Source of the DNA: Sedimentisphaerales bacterium
GTDB lineage: Bacteria > Planctomycetota > Phycisphaerae > Sedimentisphaerales > Anaerohalosphaeraceae
Direction of reading: 5' to 3'
Assembly: GCA_028282905.1 (NCBI GenBank)
Contig: JANQGW010000220.1
Coordinates: 16,013 to 80,012, forward strand
DNA length: 64,000 bases
Shown: in pieces, positions 28,946-37,948 of the stretch
Position numbering within the stretch: the stretch's first letter is position 1
Layout: each line of letters begins with the position of its first letter
The notes under the pieces: generated by a model
Database searches by the model: none
Seen by the model: only the letters and a program-made list of their open reading frames with translations
Told to the model about the DNA's origin: nothing
Position numbers and translations under genes: made by a program

Positions 28946-31759
28946 CTAATTACAATCCGGAATTAAATTACAATTCTGCCAGCTTTCACACAGCATCGCC
29001 AGATCTTCCAGGTTAACGATACAATCCCGGTTAATATCCGAAGGCGGGTATTCCAGGCACACTGTCTCACCGGGAAGGACTTCCTGAACACGCTTCAGCG
29101 TGGGTGACGAAACAAGCAATGCCCCGTCCACATAGACCTTCAGACCGCTGCCCAGACCATACTTACTGCCGTCGCGGTCCCAGACAATCGTCAGAATCCG
29201 TCCATGATAGAGTACATTATCCAGACAGAACCAGTCCCACTGGTCTGTCGGCAGCAACGGATCCACCTCCACCATCGCATCGGCCCGCGGTCGAAAACCC
29301 ACCAGATCACTGATGATAATATCGCAATACGTCGAGTGGTTATACGCATAGCCCCGCGGCGTATCGGGAGCGCCCCGCTGTGTCCAGTGGCCGCTGTCAG
29401 CACCGCCGGAAGCCGACGATTCATCAATATAAGTATGAATCCGTGTTTCACCGTCGCGGGTAATGGTTTCGCGATGACTGTTCGTATAGATTTCAATCTG
29501 TTCATAGAAATCGGTCAGGTCGACATAATTTTGCTCATAGCCGCGAAGCAGATTGGCCATACCCTTCAGCGTAATCGAAGTCGCATACGGCCAGACGGGG
29601 CCGTCCCACTGACAGCATCTGCCGATCGCGCCGGGATTATAACCGTCTTCGTCGTGGGCACCGCTGGCCAGGCCGTACGGCGTGGTGAAGCTGTCCAGGT
29701 GACTCCAGGCTAGATCATAATCGACTTCTCCGCCGTCATCGGGAATATTGAAATACCACGGCGTAAACCCGTGTTCCTCGCGTTTGTCCTGCAAAGAGCT
29801 GTCGGCGGGAAAATCACCATAACCAACCTTGAAAAACTCATCCGCCGGATCCCACAAATGCGTCAGCATCGCCTGCTTAATACCGTCAGCCGTTGTGTCA
29901 AACTGTCTGGCCTTGACCAGATACGCGCCGGCATTGTCCTTATCATAACCGGCAAGAATTCGGAACATCTCCGCAATCGCCCGCGTATCGCCAACCATAC
30001 AGGAATTGAGCGTCGCGCGTTTACCGCTGCCGGCATAGCTGTTTTCCATCCCGTCACGGTCGTCATGCTGCCAGAACAAACCGTCGTGGGCATCCAGATA
30101 GGCGACTTGCCTTTCACCGCCGGGCACCGTATTGCTGACCCATCCGTAATAATTCGTCTCCAGGTTCAGTCGATTTGACGTATTGGTCAGAAGCTCGGCA
30201 ACAAGCCCGGCATCCGGACGTACCTTATGTCTCGCATAGACCGCATCCGCCAGCCAGCAAGTATAACGCCGCGGATTGGCCGCCGAATGAACCATCCAGT
30301 AACGTTCGTAATCGTTCATTAACTGAACATCATGAATCCAGCGCCCTTCGTAAATATGGTGAGACACCGGACAGGCCACCGTATTGGTCGAATCCGCATG
30401 GCCGACCGGGTCGATAAACTCAGTAACCACCAGGTTCGGCGCTTCCGTTGAACCGATATTCTTGATATGCTTGCGATAGGTCCACCAGCGGTAATAATAG
30501 GTCCGCACAAAATCCGCATCGGGCGCATCAAACAGGGGAATATTTTCCTTGAGATAGTCAAATGCGTCGGAGTGGCCGTTTTGGTCAAAGTCAGCATTTT
30601 TGATAAATTGGCCGCCATAGACCCCGTTATTAACCTGCGAGACTTCTTCATCCGTTGCCACTTGGAAGAACCAGCGGTCTTCAGCATTGAACTCGTTCAC
30701 AAAGGTTTCAATCAGATTGGGATCCAGCAGCATTGGAGACGCTTTTTCAACATCCTGATACGTCTGGAATGTCCAGATGCGTCCTTCAACAACCGACGGC
30801 GATGTCGGATGGTCATCGACAACATAATCAACCCGCCAGAAGTAATAGGAATCAATCGCCACTGGCCCGGAAAACACGGAAGTCATGGTCGCGGGAACAA
30901 TGGACAACAGTTCGGAACTGCCGGGGCCTGCGTCCGTAACCGCCTGCAGACTCCTGCCGAGATACACACGATATTCAAGAATATCATCTTCCGGCGACGC
31001 TGGAGCCCTCCATTGCAATTCAACGCCTTCCGCCGGAATGGAACCGGCACCATTCAGCGGTAGCGGATTCGAAACCGTTGATTCAAATGACAGTGAGAAA
31101 TTATCGAAGACAGCGCTGCCCTCATTATCGGAAAATGTCGCCTGGCATATCCCCACCTGAACCGTCTCGGGCATATCAGCCCGCGTTTGGGTTCCCAGCA
31201 GCATCCAGTCGTCTGTCTCATGTTCTTTGATATAGATTTCAAAAACGTCGCCTATCCGGACCAGCCGCAGATAGGGCCAAAGACTTCCACCGCTGCCAAA
31301 ACTGCTGGAGCCGCCGTTATCCGTCGAGCGTCCTCTCGTATATCCGCCATAGGCAAAATGACGCAGCATGATATAATCCTCACCCTCCGGCGCCCCCGGC
31401 ACGCGGACCATCAAACCCATATCATGATATTGCGGATCATTGGCGCTGACGACCTGCACCTGGGCGGAAAAATCCCCGGTGATATTTTTATAAATCAGCA
31501 AACCGTCCGCATCCGTTCTTTCCCAGTTGCCGTTCGTCGAGATCATTGACAATCCCCCGTCGGTCACGGTAACCGCCGCCACCGAACAATCACCGGATAC
31601 ACCATCTTCGCCGTTATAAATCAGTCCGTCCCAGATCGTTCCGGCTGTTCCCTCTGCCACATAATTATGAGCAGTATCAAAATTGTCCGTCACTGTTGAC
31701 GCCGGACTGTTTGAAAATATCACTGCTAACAGGATACACCCAATGAAATGTCTTTTCAT
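28946..31759 (-). CDS. Secreted (alpha/alpha)6-barrel glycoside hydrolase (MGH1/GH63-like) with lectin-like N-terminus and dockerin-like tail
   Basis: About 937 residues from the ATG after TGGGGA; the track start lies 96 codons upstream inside a repeat element. After the signal peptide (HFIGCILLAVIFSNSPAS) comes a concanavalin-like domain (GLMVRVPGAPEGEDYIML), then a fibronectin-like segment, then a helical barrel with VCPVSHHIYEGRWIHD-type sequence and CQWDGPVWPYATS. The WDGPVWP motif is typical of MGH1-like and GH63-related hydrolases. The C-terminus ends in half a dockerin-like repeat (INRDCIVNLEDLAMLCESW). It is likely to cleave a side chain of the same polymer attacked by the GH127 enzymes. 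The exact CAZy family cannot be fixed by eye. Confidence 0.75.
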   Translation of the reverse strand: MKRHFIGCILLAVIFSNSPASTVTDNFDTAHNYVAEGTAGTIWDGLIYNGEDGVSGDCSVAAVTVTDGGLSMISTNGNWERTDADGLLIYKNITGDFSAQVQVVSANDPQYHDMGLMVRVPGAPEGEDYIMLRHFAYGGYTRGRSTDNGGSSSFGSGGSLWPYLRLVRIGDVFEIYIKEHETDDWMLLGTQTRADMPETVQVGICQATFSDNEGSAVFDNFSLSFESTVSNPLPLNGAGSIPAEGVELQWRAPASPEDDILEYRVYLGRSLQAVTDAGPGSSELLSIVPATMTSVFSGPVAIDSYYFWRVDYVVDDHPTSPSVVEGRIWTFQTYQDVEKASPMLLDPNLIETFVNEFNAEDRWFFQVATDEEVSQVNNGVYGGQFIKNADFDQNGHSDAFDYLKENIPLFDAPDADFVRTYYYRWWTYRKHIKNIGSTEAPNLVVTEFIDPVGHADSTNTVACPVSHHIYEGRWIHDVQLMNDYERYWMVHSAANPRRYTCWLADAVYARHKVRPDAGLVAELLTNTSNRLNLETNYYGWVSNTVPGGERQVAYLDAHDGLFWQHDDRDGMENSYAGSGKRATLNSCMVGDTRAIAEMFRILAGYDKDNAGAYLVKARQFDTTADGIKQAMLTHLWDPADEFFKVGYGDFPADSSLQDKREEHGFTPWYFNIPDDGGEVDYDLAWSHLDSFTTPYGLASGAHDEDGYNPGAIGRCCQWDGPVWPYATSITLKGMANLLRGYEQNYVDLTDFYEQIEIYTNSHRETITRDGETRIHTYIDESSASGGADSGHWTQRGAPDTPRGYAYNHSTYCDIIISDLVGFRPRADAMVEVDPLLPTDQWDWFCLDNVLYHGRILTIVWDRDGSKYGLGSGLKVYVDGALLVSSPTLKRVQEVLPGETVCLEYPPSDINRDCIVNLEDLAMLCESWQNCNLIPDCN

Positions 31760-31876
31760 AATGTTCCCCAGAAATCTTCTCAATTCATATTTAGAATAAT
31801 GATGATGGTAAAAGAAATATCTTATTGTCGCGCTGAGAAGAAAAACATAATTCTGTCGAAACATCAGTCCCCTGTT

Positions 31877-32040
31877 TAGAAGCTGTTTCAAAACTTCTTT
31901 TGGAGTTGCAGCGCGGCATTTTTTCGCCTGATAAGGCGTTGTAAAGGGGCCATAGTCGAAACTATTGCCGCTTTTTCGCAACGCTGTCAGGCGGTAAAAG
32001 GACCGTTGCAAGCCAAAATTGAGTTTTGAAATGGCTTCTA
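31877..32040. mobile_element. MITE-like 164-bp imperfect palindrome
   Basis: The ends tagaagctgtttcaaaact and agttttgaaatggcttcta are inverted repeats matching at 17 of 19 positions. The complementarity continues inward, with indels, to a central ATAGT-CGAA-ACTAT whose centre (31958.5) is exactly the centre of the whole element. The ends begin and finish with TA, as expected for an insertion at a TA target. It has no gene of its own, so it is a candidate miniature element or remnant that a transposase elsewhere could have moved. The end sequence resembles those of IS5/IS1182-type elements from memory only. Confidence 0.6.
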
Positions 32041-32101
32041 AGCACATTTTAACTGCCCCCCGGCATACACTGTTTTAATATTCATCCTAAAACACAGGCC
32101 A

Positions 32102-32133
32102 AGGGGCTGCCCCGAAAAAGCAGGACAGCCCCT
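32102..32133. terminator. Hairpin terminator downstream of LamG gene
   Basis: AGGGGCTG and CAGCCCCT form a perfect eight-base stem, 30 bases after the LamG stop. The T-run (TTTTTT) follows on the plus strand and A residues precede it on the minus strand, so the T-tract is in the wrong direction for the LamG transcript. It may act as a stability hairpin or a weak bidirectional terminator. Confidence 0.5.
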
Positions 32134-32165
32134 CGTTTTTTACCACACACGAAACAATTTAGTAT

Positions 32166-34181
32166 TTACTCACTGCAGGCGGATTCCGGATAAAGATTGC
32201 AATCCAGCCACGAACCGGCCATAATAGCAAAGTCTGCCAGATTTACTCTACAGTCACCATCAAGGTCATTTTCGACATCGCCCAGGCAAACCGAAGCACC
32301 TGGTTTATCCGTTGTGTACTCAGCAGCAATCTGAATATCTGTCAGAGCATAGTTATAGATTCGGACTTCATCGATATCACCGGGGAAAAACTCAATTCCC
32401 GGTCTCGTACAACCGATAGCAAAATTACTCAAATCCGGAACTTCGTGCACACCCACGGTATCGCTGCCAATGGACTTTCCATCGTAATACAGGGTTCGGT
32501 CAGTCCCATCACACGTGGCAGCCACATAATGCCATTCGTTGAGACCATTTTCCAGATCGGTATCTGCATTATAGTCATCGCCCCACCAGTAGTTAAACAG
32601 GTCGTCGCCGTTGTCAATCTTCATCGCATTCACTTGTCGGCTGTCACCATAAGAACCCCAACCAATAATACCCTTATCATTAAGAGTACTGCTTACGCGA
32701 ATCCAGGCGGAAATTGTATAGGACTCATTACCCACCGGAATATCATTGGCATCGCCGCTGCCGTCCAGCGTCAGCATGTCGCCGTCACCGTCAAAACTCA
32801 TCGCGCCGCCAACCTGGCCGTCAACGATCCAGTTCGGATCTCCGTTAAAGACTGTGCCAATAGCATTCTCAGAATCAACTGCAGCCGTACCAGCACCTTC
32901 CTCGAAGGACCAGTGAGCCACCAGTATCCTAACGGTTAAACGACCTGTATCCGAAGGAGTTGAACCTGCCGAATTGGTTGCCACACAATGATAATCGCCG
33001 ATATCGCCGGCCTGTGCATCCAGAACCGTCAAGGTATCTGTCGCGGTACCGGTGAAGTCGTCACCATCGGCCAGCATCTGGTCATCTTTGTACCATTGAT
33101 AGCTTGCACCGGAAACATCTGTCAGTGCAACGGTAAAGACAGGGGCAGAACCGGCATCGACCAACTGATCAGCTGGGTGTTCGCTAAAGAACGGAACCGA
33201 CGGAATCGTGGTAAACGACCACAGGTCACCGGGGTGGGCAATGGAGTCAAGCCCGTTCGGCTCATAGGCATCAACGTACCAGTAGTAGGTGACATCGTTA
33301 TCCATGTCACCGGAGACCAGCGAATGCAGTGCCGGGTCAACCGTCAGAACATTCAGTCCGTCAACGATCTTTTCCATGTCGCCGCCCGTGACTTCATTGG
33401 GATCGGTACCGAACCAGACATCATATTTTGTGGGCACGTAGTCATCCGGCGCTTCCCAGACGAGGAAGCTGTCAATGGCAACACCGTCTTTACCGTTTGC
33501 CGGTGTCGGATTCTTTGCCTTAAGACTTGCAGGAATCACAGCGGCAATGTTATCGACCTGGTAAAATCCGGATTGAATAGCGGCACCATTCGGCGGCGTT
33601 TGGAGCATCAGGAAAAGGTTATCCGTGGCGTTGGCCGCAGATATATCGAGTAGGGCCTGTACCGCTACGGCATTGCCGGCATCCGCGGGATGAGCAGGTA
33701 AATGGACAATCACTGAGTCAATCAGCACTTCGTCCGTAGCCGCGTCCGGCAGATAGCCGCTCGAACCATCAGCGCCGGCATATGTGGCTGACTGGTACAC
33801 CGACACGATCACCGCGATATCCTCGGTGCCGCTTCCGTCAGTAGGCCGCCCCATCTCGAAATCGATTTGCAGGGCGGCATCCCCGGCGTCTTTCGTGGCG
33901 ATATTCTGGTAAATATACGCATGCTCGCCGCTGTCACCGAGTCGATCCGCTGCTGAAGAGGCCATCAGCGCAAACGCACCACCTGCGCCAAACGCATCGT
34001 TTCGAGTGGCGTGCATGGCGGAACGGTAGGTCCTGGTGTCATCAAACCAACCCGCTACGTCATCCACATCGCCAGATGCAGGGGCACCCGTCTCAAAATC
34101 CCCGTTGACCACCGTAATAGCGGCCTGCGACAGACCCGCAGTGACCAGCAGCAGTAAAACAAAAAGATTCACATATTTCAT
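32166..34181 (-). CDS. Secreted LamG/Ig-like protein with dockerin-like C-terminus
   Basis: 671 residues from the Met after AAAGGGTGAAGCA. A signal peptide (LFVLLLLVTAGLSQAA) is followed by a 210-residue domain that is also present in the next upstream gene (GWFDDTRTYRSAMHATRNDA). Then come a fibronectin-like segment, an Ig-like segment (GDIGDYHCVATNSAGS), a LamG lectin domain (AHWSFEEGAGTAAVDS, EWHYVAATCDGTDRTLYYDG) and a dockerin-like repeat (GDCRVNLADFAIMAGSWL). It probably binds carbohydrate at the cell surface. The DNA of the shared domain is nearly identical to its neighbour in places, so a recent tandem duplication is likely. Confidence 0.8.
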   Translation of the reverse strand: MKYVNLFVLLLLVTAGLSQAAITVVNGDFETGAPASGDVDDVAGWFDDTRTYRSAMHATRNDAFGAGGAFALMASSAADRLGDSGEHAYIYQNIATKDAGDAALQIDFEMGRPTDGSGTEDIAVIVSVYQSATYAGADGSSGYLPDAATDEVLIDSVIVHLPAHPADAGNAVAVQALLDISAANATDNLFLMLQTPPNGAAIQSGFYQVDNIAAVIPASLKAKNPTPANGKDGVAIDSFLVWEAPDDYVPTKYDVWFGTDPNEVTGGDMEKIVDGLNVLTVDPALHSLVSGDMDNDVTYYWYVDAYEPNGLDSIAHPGDLWSFTTIPSVPFFSEHPADQLVDAGSAPVFTVALTDVSGASYQWYKDDQMLADGDDFTGTATDTLTVLDAQAGDIGDYHCVATNSAGSTPSDTGRLTVRILVAHWSFEEGAGTAAVDSENAIGTVFNGDPNWIVDGQVGGAMSFDGDGDMLTLDGSGDANDIPVGNESYTISAWIRVSSTLNDKGIIGWGSYGDSRQVNAMKIDNGDDLFNYWWGDDYNADTDLENGLNEWHYVAATCDGTDRTLYYDGKSIGSDTVGVHEVPDLSNFAIGCTRPGIEFFPGDIDEVRIYNYALTDIQIAAEYTTDKPGASVCLGDVENDLDGDCRVNLADFAIMAGSWLDCNLYPESACSE

Positions 34182-34307
34182 TGCTTCACCCTTTCTAATA
34201 ATAACATTCTCAATCATTTAATTCCCATTCAACATACACTTTATCTCATTACTCAAAATTTTGTCATTCCCCTTTCTTGCCCCTCTCACCAAGCCCCAAA
34301 CACATCT

Positions 34308-34365
34308 TAAAAAGCCCGTAAGGGCCATGACTTCGGGAAAAGCCGTACCCCGGTGTCATGACCCT
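34308..34365 (-). terminator. Stem-loop and terminator after the PEP-CTERM gene
   Basis: AGGGCCATGAC (34321-34331) pairs with GTCATGACCCT (34355-34365) with one mismatch. On the minus strand it is followed by a short GCCC-TTAC-GGGC stem and TTTTT. It begins 16 bases after the stop of the PEP-CTERM gene. Confidence 0.65.
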
Positions 34366-34380
34366 CCAAAACATTCTCAC

Positions 34381-35124
34381 TTATTTACGTCGCCGCAGCA
34401 GCCCCAGGCCGCCGATGCCCAGCAGAACCATTGTTGCCGGTTCCGGGACAATCGCAGCGGAAATGTTATCCACTTGGAAAAACGACGGGGAACTCGCTCC
34501 CGTTTGGAGCATGAGGAACAAGTTGTCAGTGGTGTTCGCCGAAGCCAGGTCGAGCAATGCCTGAACCGACACGGCATTGCCGGTGCCGGCGCCCTGCCCG
34601 GCCAGCGTAATCGTCGCCGAATCAATCAACACTTCGTCCGTGGCGGCGTCCGGCAGATAGCCAGCAGAACCTTCGATGCCGACAAATGTAGCCGACTGGT
34701 ACAATGAGACGACCACTTGGATATCCTGGGTGCCGTCACCGTCAGTGGGTCGGCCCATATCGAAGTTGACTGCCATCTGGGCATCCCCGGCCTCCAGCGT
34801 ACCGATGTTCTGATAAATGTAGGCATGCTCACCGCTGTCACCAATTCGATCTGGAGCTGAAGAGGCAAACAGCACGAACGCAGTACCGGCGTCAAATGCA
34901 TCGTTTCGAGTAGCGTGCATGGCGGAACGGTAGGTCCTGGTGTCATCAAACCAACCCACCACGTCATCCTGGTCAGAACCGGCCGCAGGGGCACCCGGAC
35001 CGTCAAAATCCCCATTGACCACGCTAATGGCGGCCGTCGCCGAGCCGGCGGTCATCACAATAATCGCTAACATCAGAACCGACAACATTTGTAACGTTTG
35101 CTTTTTCATCTTTCTTAGTTTCAT
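34381..35124 (-). CDS. PEP-CTERM sorted surface protein
   Basis: 247 residues. The ATG at 35124 is nine bases after GGAGG; the track start is a TTG one codon earlier. A signal peptide precedes a single domain shared with the LamG protein downstream (about 210 residues). The C-terminus is a clear PEP-CTERM signal: VPEPATMVLLGIGGLGLLRRRK, cut here to its PEP motif, hydrophobic helix and Arg-rich end. Such proteins are cleaved and sorted by an exosortase, which must be encoded elsewhere. The neighbour carries a LamG/dockerin end on the same domain, so here one module is offered to two different anchoring systems. Confidence 0.88.
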   Translation of the reverse strand: MKLRKMKKQTLQMLSVLMLAIIVMTAGSATAAISVVNGDFDGPGAPAAGSDQDDVVGWFDDTRTYRSAMHATRNDAFDAGTAFVLFASSAPDRIGDSGEHAYIYQNIGTLEAGDAQMAVNFDMGRPTDGDGTQDIQVVVSLYQSATFVGIEGSAGYLPDAATDEVLIDSATITLAGQGAGTGNAVSVQALLDLASANTTDNLFLMLQTGASSPSFFQVDNISAAIVPEPATMVLLGIGGLGLLRRRK

Positions 35125-35320
35125 CAATCCACACCTCCAAAAAACTTTTAATACTTCTATTCAACTACCGCATACTTCAATATCACCCATGAGTGTTTTT
35201 CAAAACCTTACTTGTACTATCTCGCTCTAATACTACAGCATCTTGAAATCCAGCACCCTATCTGCGCGCACCGCCCCTGTTGTAAGTCAAAATATTTTTT
35301 CTGCCGATGAAATCGACAGC

Positions 35321-36181
35321 TTAACGGCTGCGTTTATAGGCCAGGGTATTCAGCATATAATCCATATCAGCATTCCGATTCGGCGACCGATGATTAATCG
35401 TCCGGTCGGGGATATTGCCGCCCTTGATCGGACTATTCTGCAGCCACTCAGTCGTGCGGCTGTCTCGCCATTTGTATTTTTCCACATGGCCGTCCGCAAA
35501 TGCCAGCGTCGCTCCCTTTGTATGCCAGGCCGCCACCGGATCATACCATCGCTCATTAGGAATGTCGATAATCCAGGAACCGGCGTTCCAGCCAAATTCC
35601 TCATCCGTTTCTTCCACTCCGATGTATTTGGCGCTGGGAACTTTCAAATCGGTCATCTTCCGGATATAATGGTCTGATGTAACATACCCTCTCCAGCCCG
35701 ACATAATACTGCCCACCAGCGAATAACTCCGATAGCCGACCCCCCTTTTGGTATCCCGTTTATCGCCCGGGCAGTGATAGGTTTTTTCTTCTTCGATATA
35801 GGGCCAGAGCCTGCCGCCCTTGATGCCGTTGATTTCGTATTCCGTTGTAGGCCCTTCGTCCGGATACTTAACCGGATTGCCGTCATTGTCAGTCGGACAG
35901 CCAACCCAATCGCGTCTTTTATTATTGGCAATTTGATCCGGCGTATGCCATGCATCCGCCGTCACCAGGTGCCCGCTGTTATCTTCCTGGTACATATAAA
36001 AAGCCTGCGCAATACCCCGCAGATTTGCGCCGCAGGGAATCTGCGTTGCCAGTTCCTTGGCCTTACTTAACGCCGGCATCACAATCGCCATCAGCAAGGC
36101 AATAATAGCGATCACCACCAATAATTCGATCAGCGTAAAACCGTGTTGAGCTTTCTGGCAATAAAATTTATTCTCTTTCAT
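35321..36181 (-). CDS. Pseudopilin-type protein with prepilin cleavage motif
   Basis: 286 residues with a prepilin N-terminus: QHGFTLIELLVVIAIIALLM, cut after Gly and followed by MPALSKAKELATQ. This is the cleavage/methylation helix of type II secretion and type IV pilus subunits, and in planctomycetes is found on large families of exported proteins. The globular part is Trp- and Tyr-rich and ends with LAFADGHVEKYKWRD, a motif typical of this group, probably the GHVE/DGHV strand. It lies between the FecR-like gene and the PEP-CTERM gene in the same direction. A role in a surface fibre or secretion of locus proteins is inferred. Confidence 0.82.
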   Translation of the reverse strand: MKENKFYCQKAQHGFTLIELLVVIAIIALLMAIVMPALSKAKELATQIPCGANLRGIAQAFYMYQEDNSGHLVTADAWHTPDQIANNKRRDWVGCPTDNDGNPVKYPDEGPTTEYEINGIKGGRLWPYIEEEKTYHCPGDKRDTKRGVGYRSYSLVGSIMSGWRGYVTSDHYIRKMTDLKVPSAKYIGVEETDEEFGWNAGSWIIDIPNERWYDPVAAWHTKGATLAFADGHVEKYKWRDSRTTEWLQNSPIKGGNIPDRTINHRSPNRNADMDYMLNTLAYKRSR

Positions 36182-36259
36182 CGTACCAACCTTTTCACTA
36201 AAACCATATTATCGACATACAGCTCCGGCCTGCCGTCCTGGCAATAACCGGGAGATAAA

Positions 36260-37948
36260 TTACTCAACCGAAATCATCGGTTCGGCAAAGATGCACCAGT
36301 CACAGTTAGTGGACCGGCTTTTTTCCTGGGTGTCAGTGGCAAGAATGTCGGGATCGCCGCCGTCAGTAGCGATCAGTGTCAGGAACCGGTCGCTTTGACG
36401 CAGCCGGATTTCAATAGTATCACACAGCCCCTTTATGTTGACGTTACGATTCTGATAGCAAACCTTTCCGTCCAGCAAAACCCAGAAGTCTGCGTTACTG
36501 TCTTTCGGCGCCGTTTCATCAATACCGATCTTTGAACGGAAGATCAGTTCACTATCGACCGGCACACGACTGCGGAGTTGTTGAAGATCAAACGTCACGC
36601 CAATGTTGGCATGCATAAACAAGCCGGGATTGCCCGGACGCCCGTATTGGACGCCATCCAGAAGCATTGCCTCCGGATCAAGTGTCTCGGCCATATTCAT
36701 CGTCAGATCCGAACAGAACAGACCGTTGGTCGGCGGGCATTCTTCAAAAAGATGCCCCTGCGTCGTCACGGTCTGGGTCTGAGCACCGTTCGGAATGAAA
36801 ATACCATCCACGAACGTGTTCCATTTTACCGGGACATACGTATTAGCCACCTCGCGGTCTTTATGCAGCCGCTGCACCTGACGTCCCGTACGCGGATCGA
36901 TAGAGGTGGCAAAACCCTGTCTTGAAATCCCGTCACCACCGGTTGCCAGGTTCACCAGATCAAACGACTCACCCCGCCAGATGTGCTTATCCTTCGAAGA
37001 AATATGCCGAACAAATATCTTAGGCTCAACGCGAATATCCTGAATATCATCCGCATCAGAATCAACACGAACCGCCTGACCCTTGCTCACTTCACGGGCA
37101 GATTGACTGCCGCCGTCAATGCCGGCTGTCATAGAAGCACGCCCTTTGAACATGTGCAGGTCACTGGTTCCGTCAAAATCCACCTTAACGCCAAATTCAG
37201 TGCCGATGTCCACAATGCTGGAACAGGGAGTATTGACGGTAAACCCGCTGGCCTCGGAAGGCACGGTCGCATACAACCGGCCGTAACTGAGGTACATACT
37301 CTCAAAGCTCTTGAGGTCAAATTCCGCCGGCCCTTCAATAATCACTTCCGCACCCGTATAGAACTCAATCTTGACACAGCCTTTCAGTAAGTGTCGGGAA
37401 CCGTCATAATTATTCAAATGGTCGCCAACATTTGCCGGTAAATCAGGACTTGCCCATCTTGCCCCCACCGCATCAGTTATCTGCGCAACCATCTCGCGTG
37501 TCTGAGCGGGAGGAATAATTTTCACATAGGTAATGATCAGCAGCATTGCCGCAATCGATACAATCGCCGCTGTCAAACTGAACTTATTCACTTTATACAC
37601 TGTTTTCTCACGTACAACCTTTTGGATCAACTCTCGTTCAGGCAATTCTTCCGGAATGACAATCGTTGGGGCCGTTTTTTCATCTTCGGCCATCGCCCTT
37701 AAAGTTGACTCCAGCGACTCAGCGGAAGGATGATCAGTACCGCCAGGCGACCTGCCCATCGCTTCAGAAACCATCCCCAGCTTAAAATACGCATTATCCA
37801 TTAAAAATTCTGTGCAGTAATCGACAGCCTCTTTGCCGGTTGAGGCAAAGTCACGAATCTCCTGCATTTCAGTCTCATCCGCAACGCCTTCACACAAACG
37901 CAGAAGCAGTTGGCTGATACGGAATAGCTGTTTCTCGTCAAACGTCAT
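36260..37948 (-). CDS. FecR-like anti-sigma protein with C-terminal lectin-like (NPCBM-type) domain
   Basis: 563 residues. The N-terminal helical part (LFRISQLLLRLCEGVADE) faces the cytoplasm and probably binds the sigma factor encoded just upstream. One helix (FSLTAAIVSIAAMLLIITYV) crosses the membrane. The FecR domain follows (YTGAEVIIEGPAEFDLKS, FTVNTPCSSIVDIGTEFGVKV). The last 150 residues look like a novel putative carbohydrate-binding module: VTFDLQQLR, FRSKIGIDETAPKDSNADFW and VLLDGKVCYQ. The ATG overlaps the sigma stop by one base (TGATG), so translation is coupled. The layout suggests that ligand binding outside the cell releases the sigma factor inside. Confidence 0.85.
   Translation of the reverse strand: MTFDEKQLFRISQLLLRLCEGVADETEMQEIRDFASTGKEAVDYCTEFLMDNAYFKLGMVSEAMGRSPGGTDHPSAESLESTLRAMAEDEKTAPTIVIPEELPERELIQKVVREKTVYKVNKFSLTAAIVSIAAMLLIITYVKIIPPAQTREMVAQITDAVGARWASPDLPANVGDHLNNYDGSRHLLKGCVKIEFYTGAEVIIEGPAEFDLKSFESMYLSYGRLYATVPSEASGFTVNTPCSSIVDIGTEFGVKVDFDGTSDLHMFKGRASMTAGIDGGSQSAREVSKGQAVRVDSDADDIQDIRVEPKIFVRHISSKDKHIWRGESFDLVNLATGGDGISRQGFATSIDPRTGRQVQRLHKDREVANTYVPVKWNTFVDGIFIPNGAQTQTVTTQGHLFEECPPTNGLFCSDLTMNMAETLDPEAMLLDGVQYGRPGNPGLFMHANIGVTFDLQQLRSRVPVDSELIFRSKIGIDETAPKDSNADFWVLLDGKVCYQNRNVNIKGLCDTIEIRLRQSDRFLTLIATDGGDPDILATDTQEKSRSTNCDWCIFAEPMISVE

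Larger units (their letters stand above)
31760..32165. other. Intergenic region with MITE-like element and hairpin
   Basis: About 406 bases between the LamG gene and the barrel hydrolase gene. It holds a 164-base inverted-repeat element (31877-32040) and a GC-rich hairpin (32102-32133). The remaining 117 bases before the hydrolase ATG contain its ribosome site but no obvious promoter. Confidence 0.6.

Noticed and set aside
31760-32047. N-terminal extension of the barrel hydrolase ORF
   Set aside because: It translates the MITE-like element and lacks a start signal; the ATG at 31759 has TGGGGA and begins a signal peptide.
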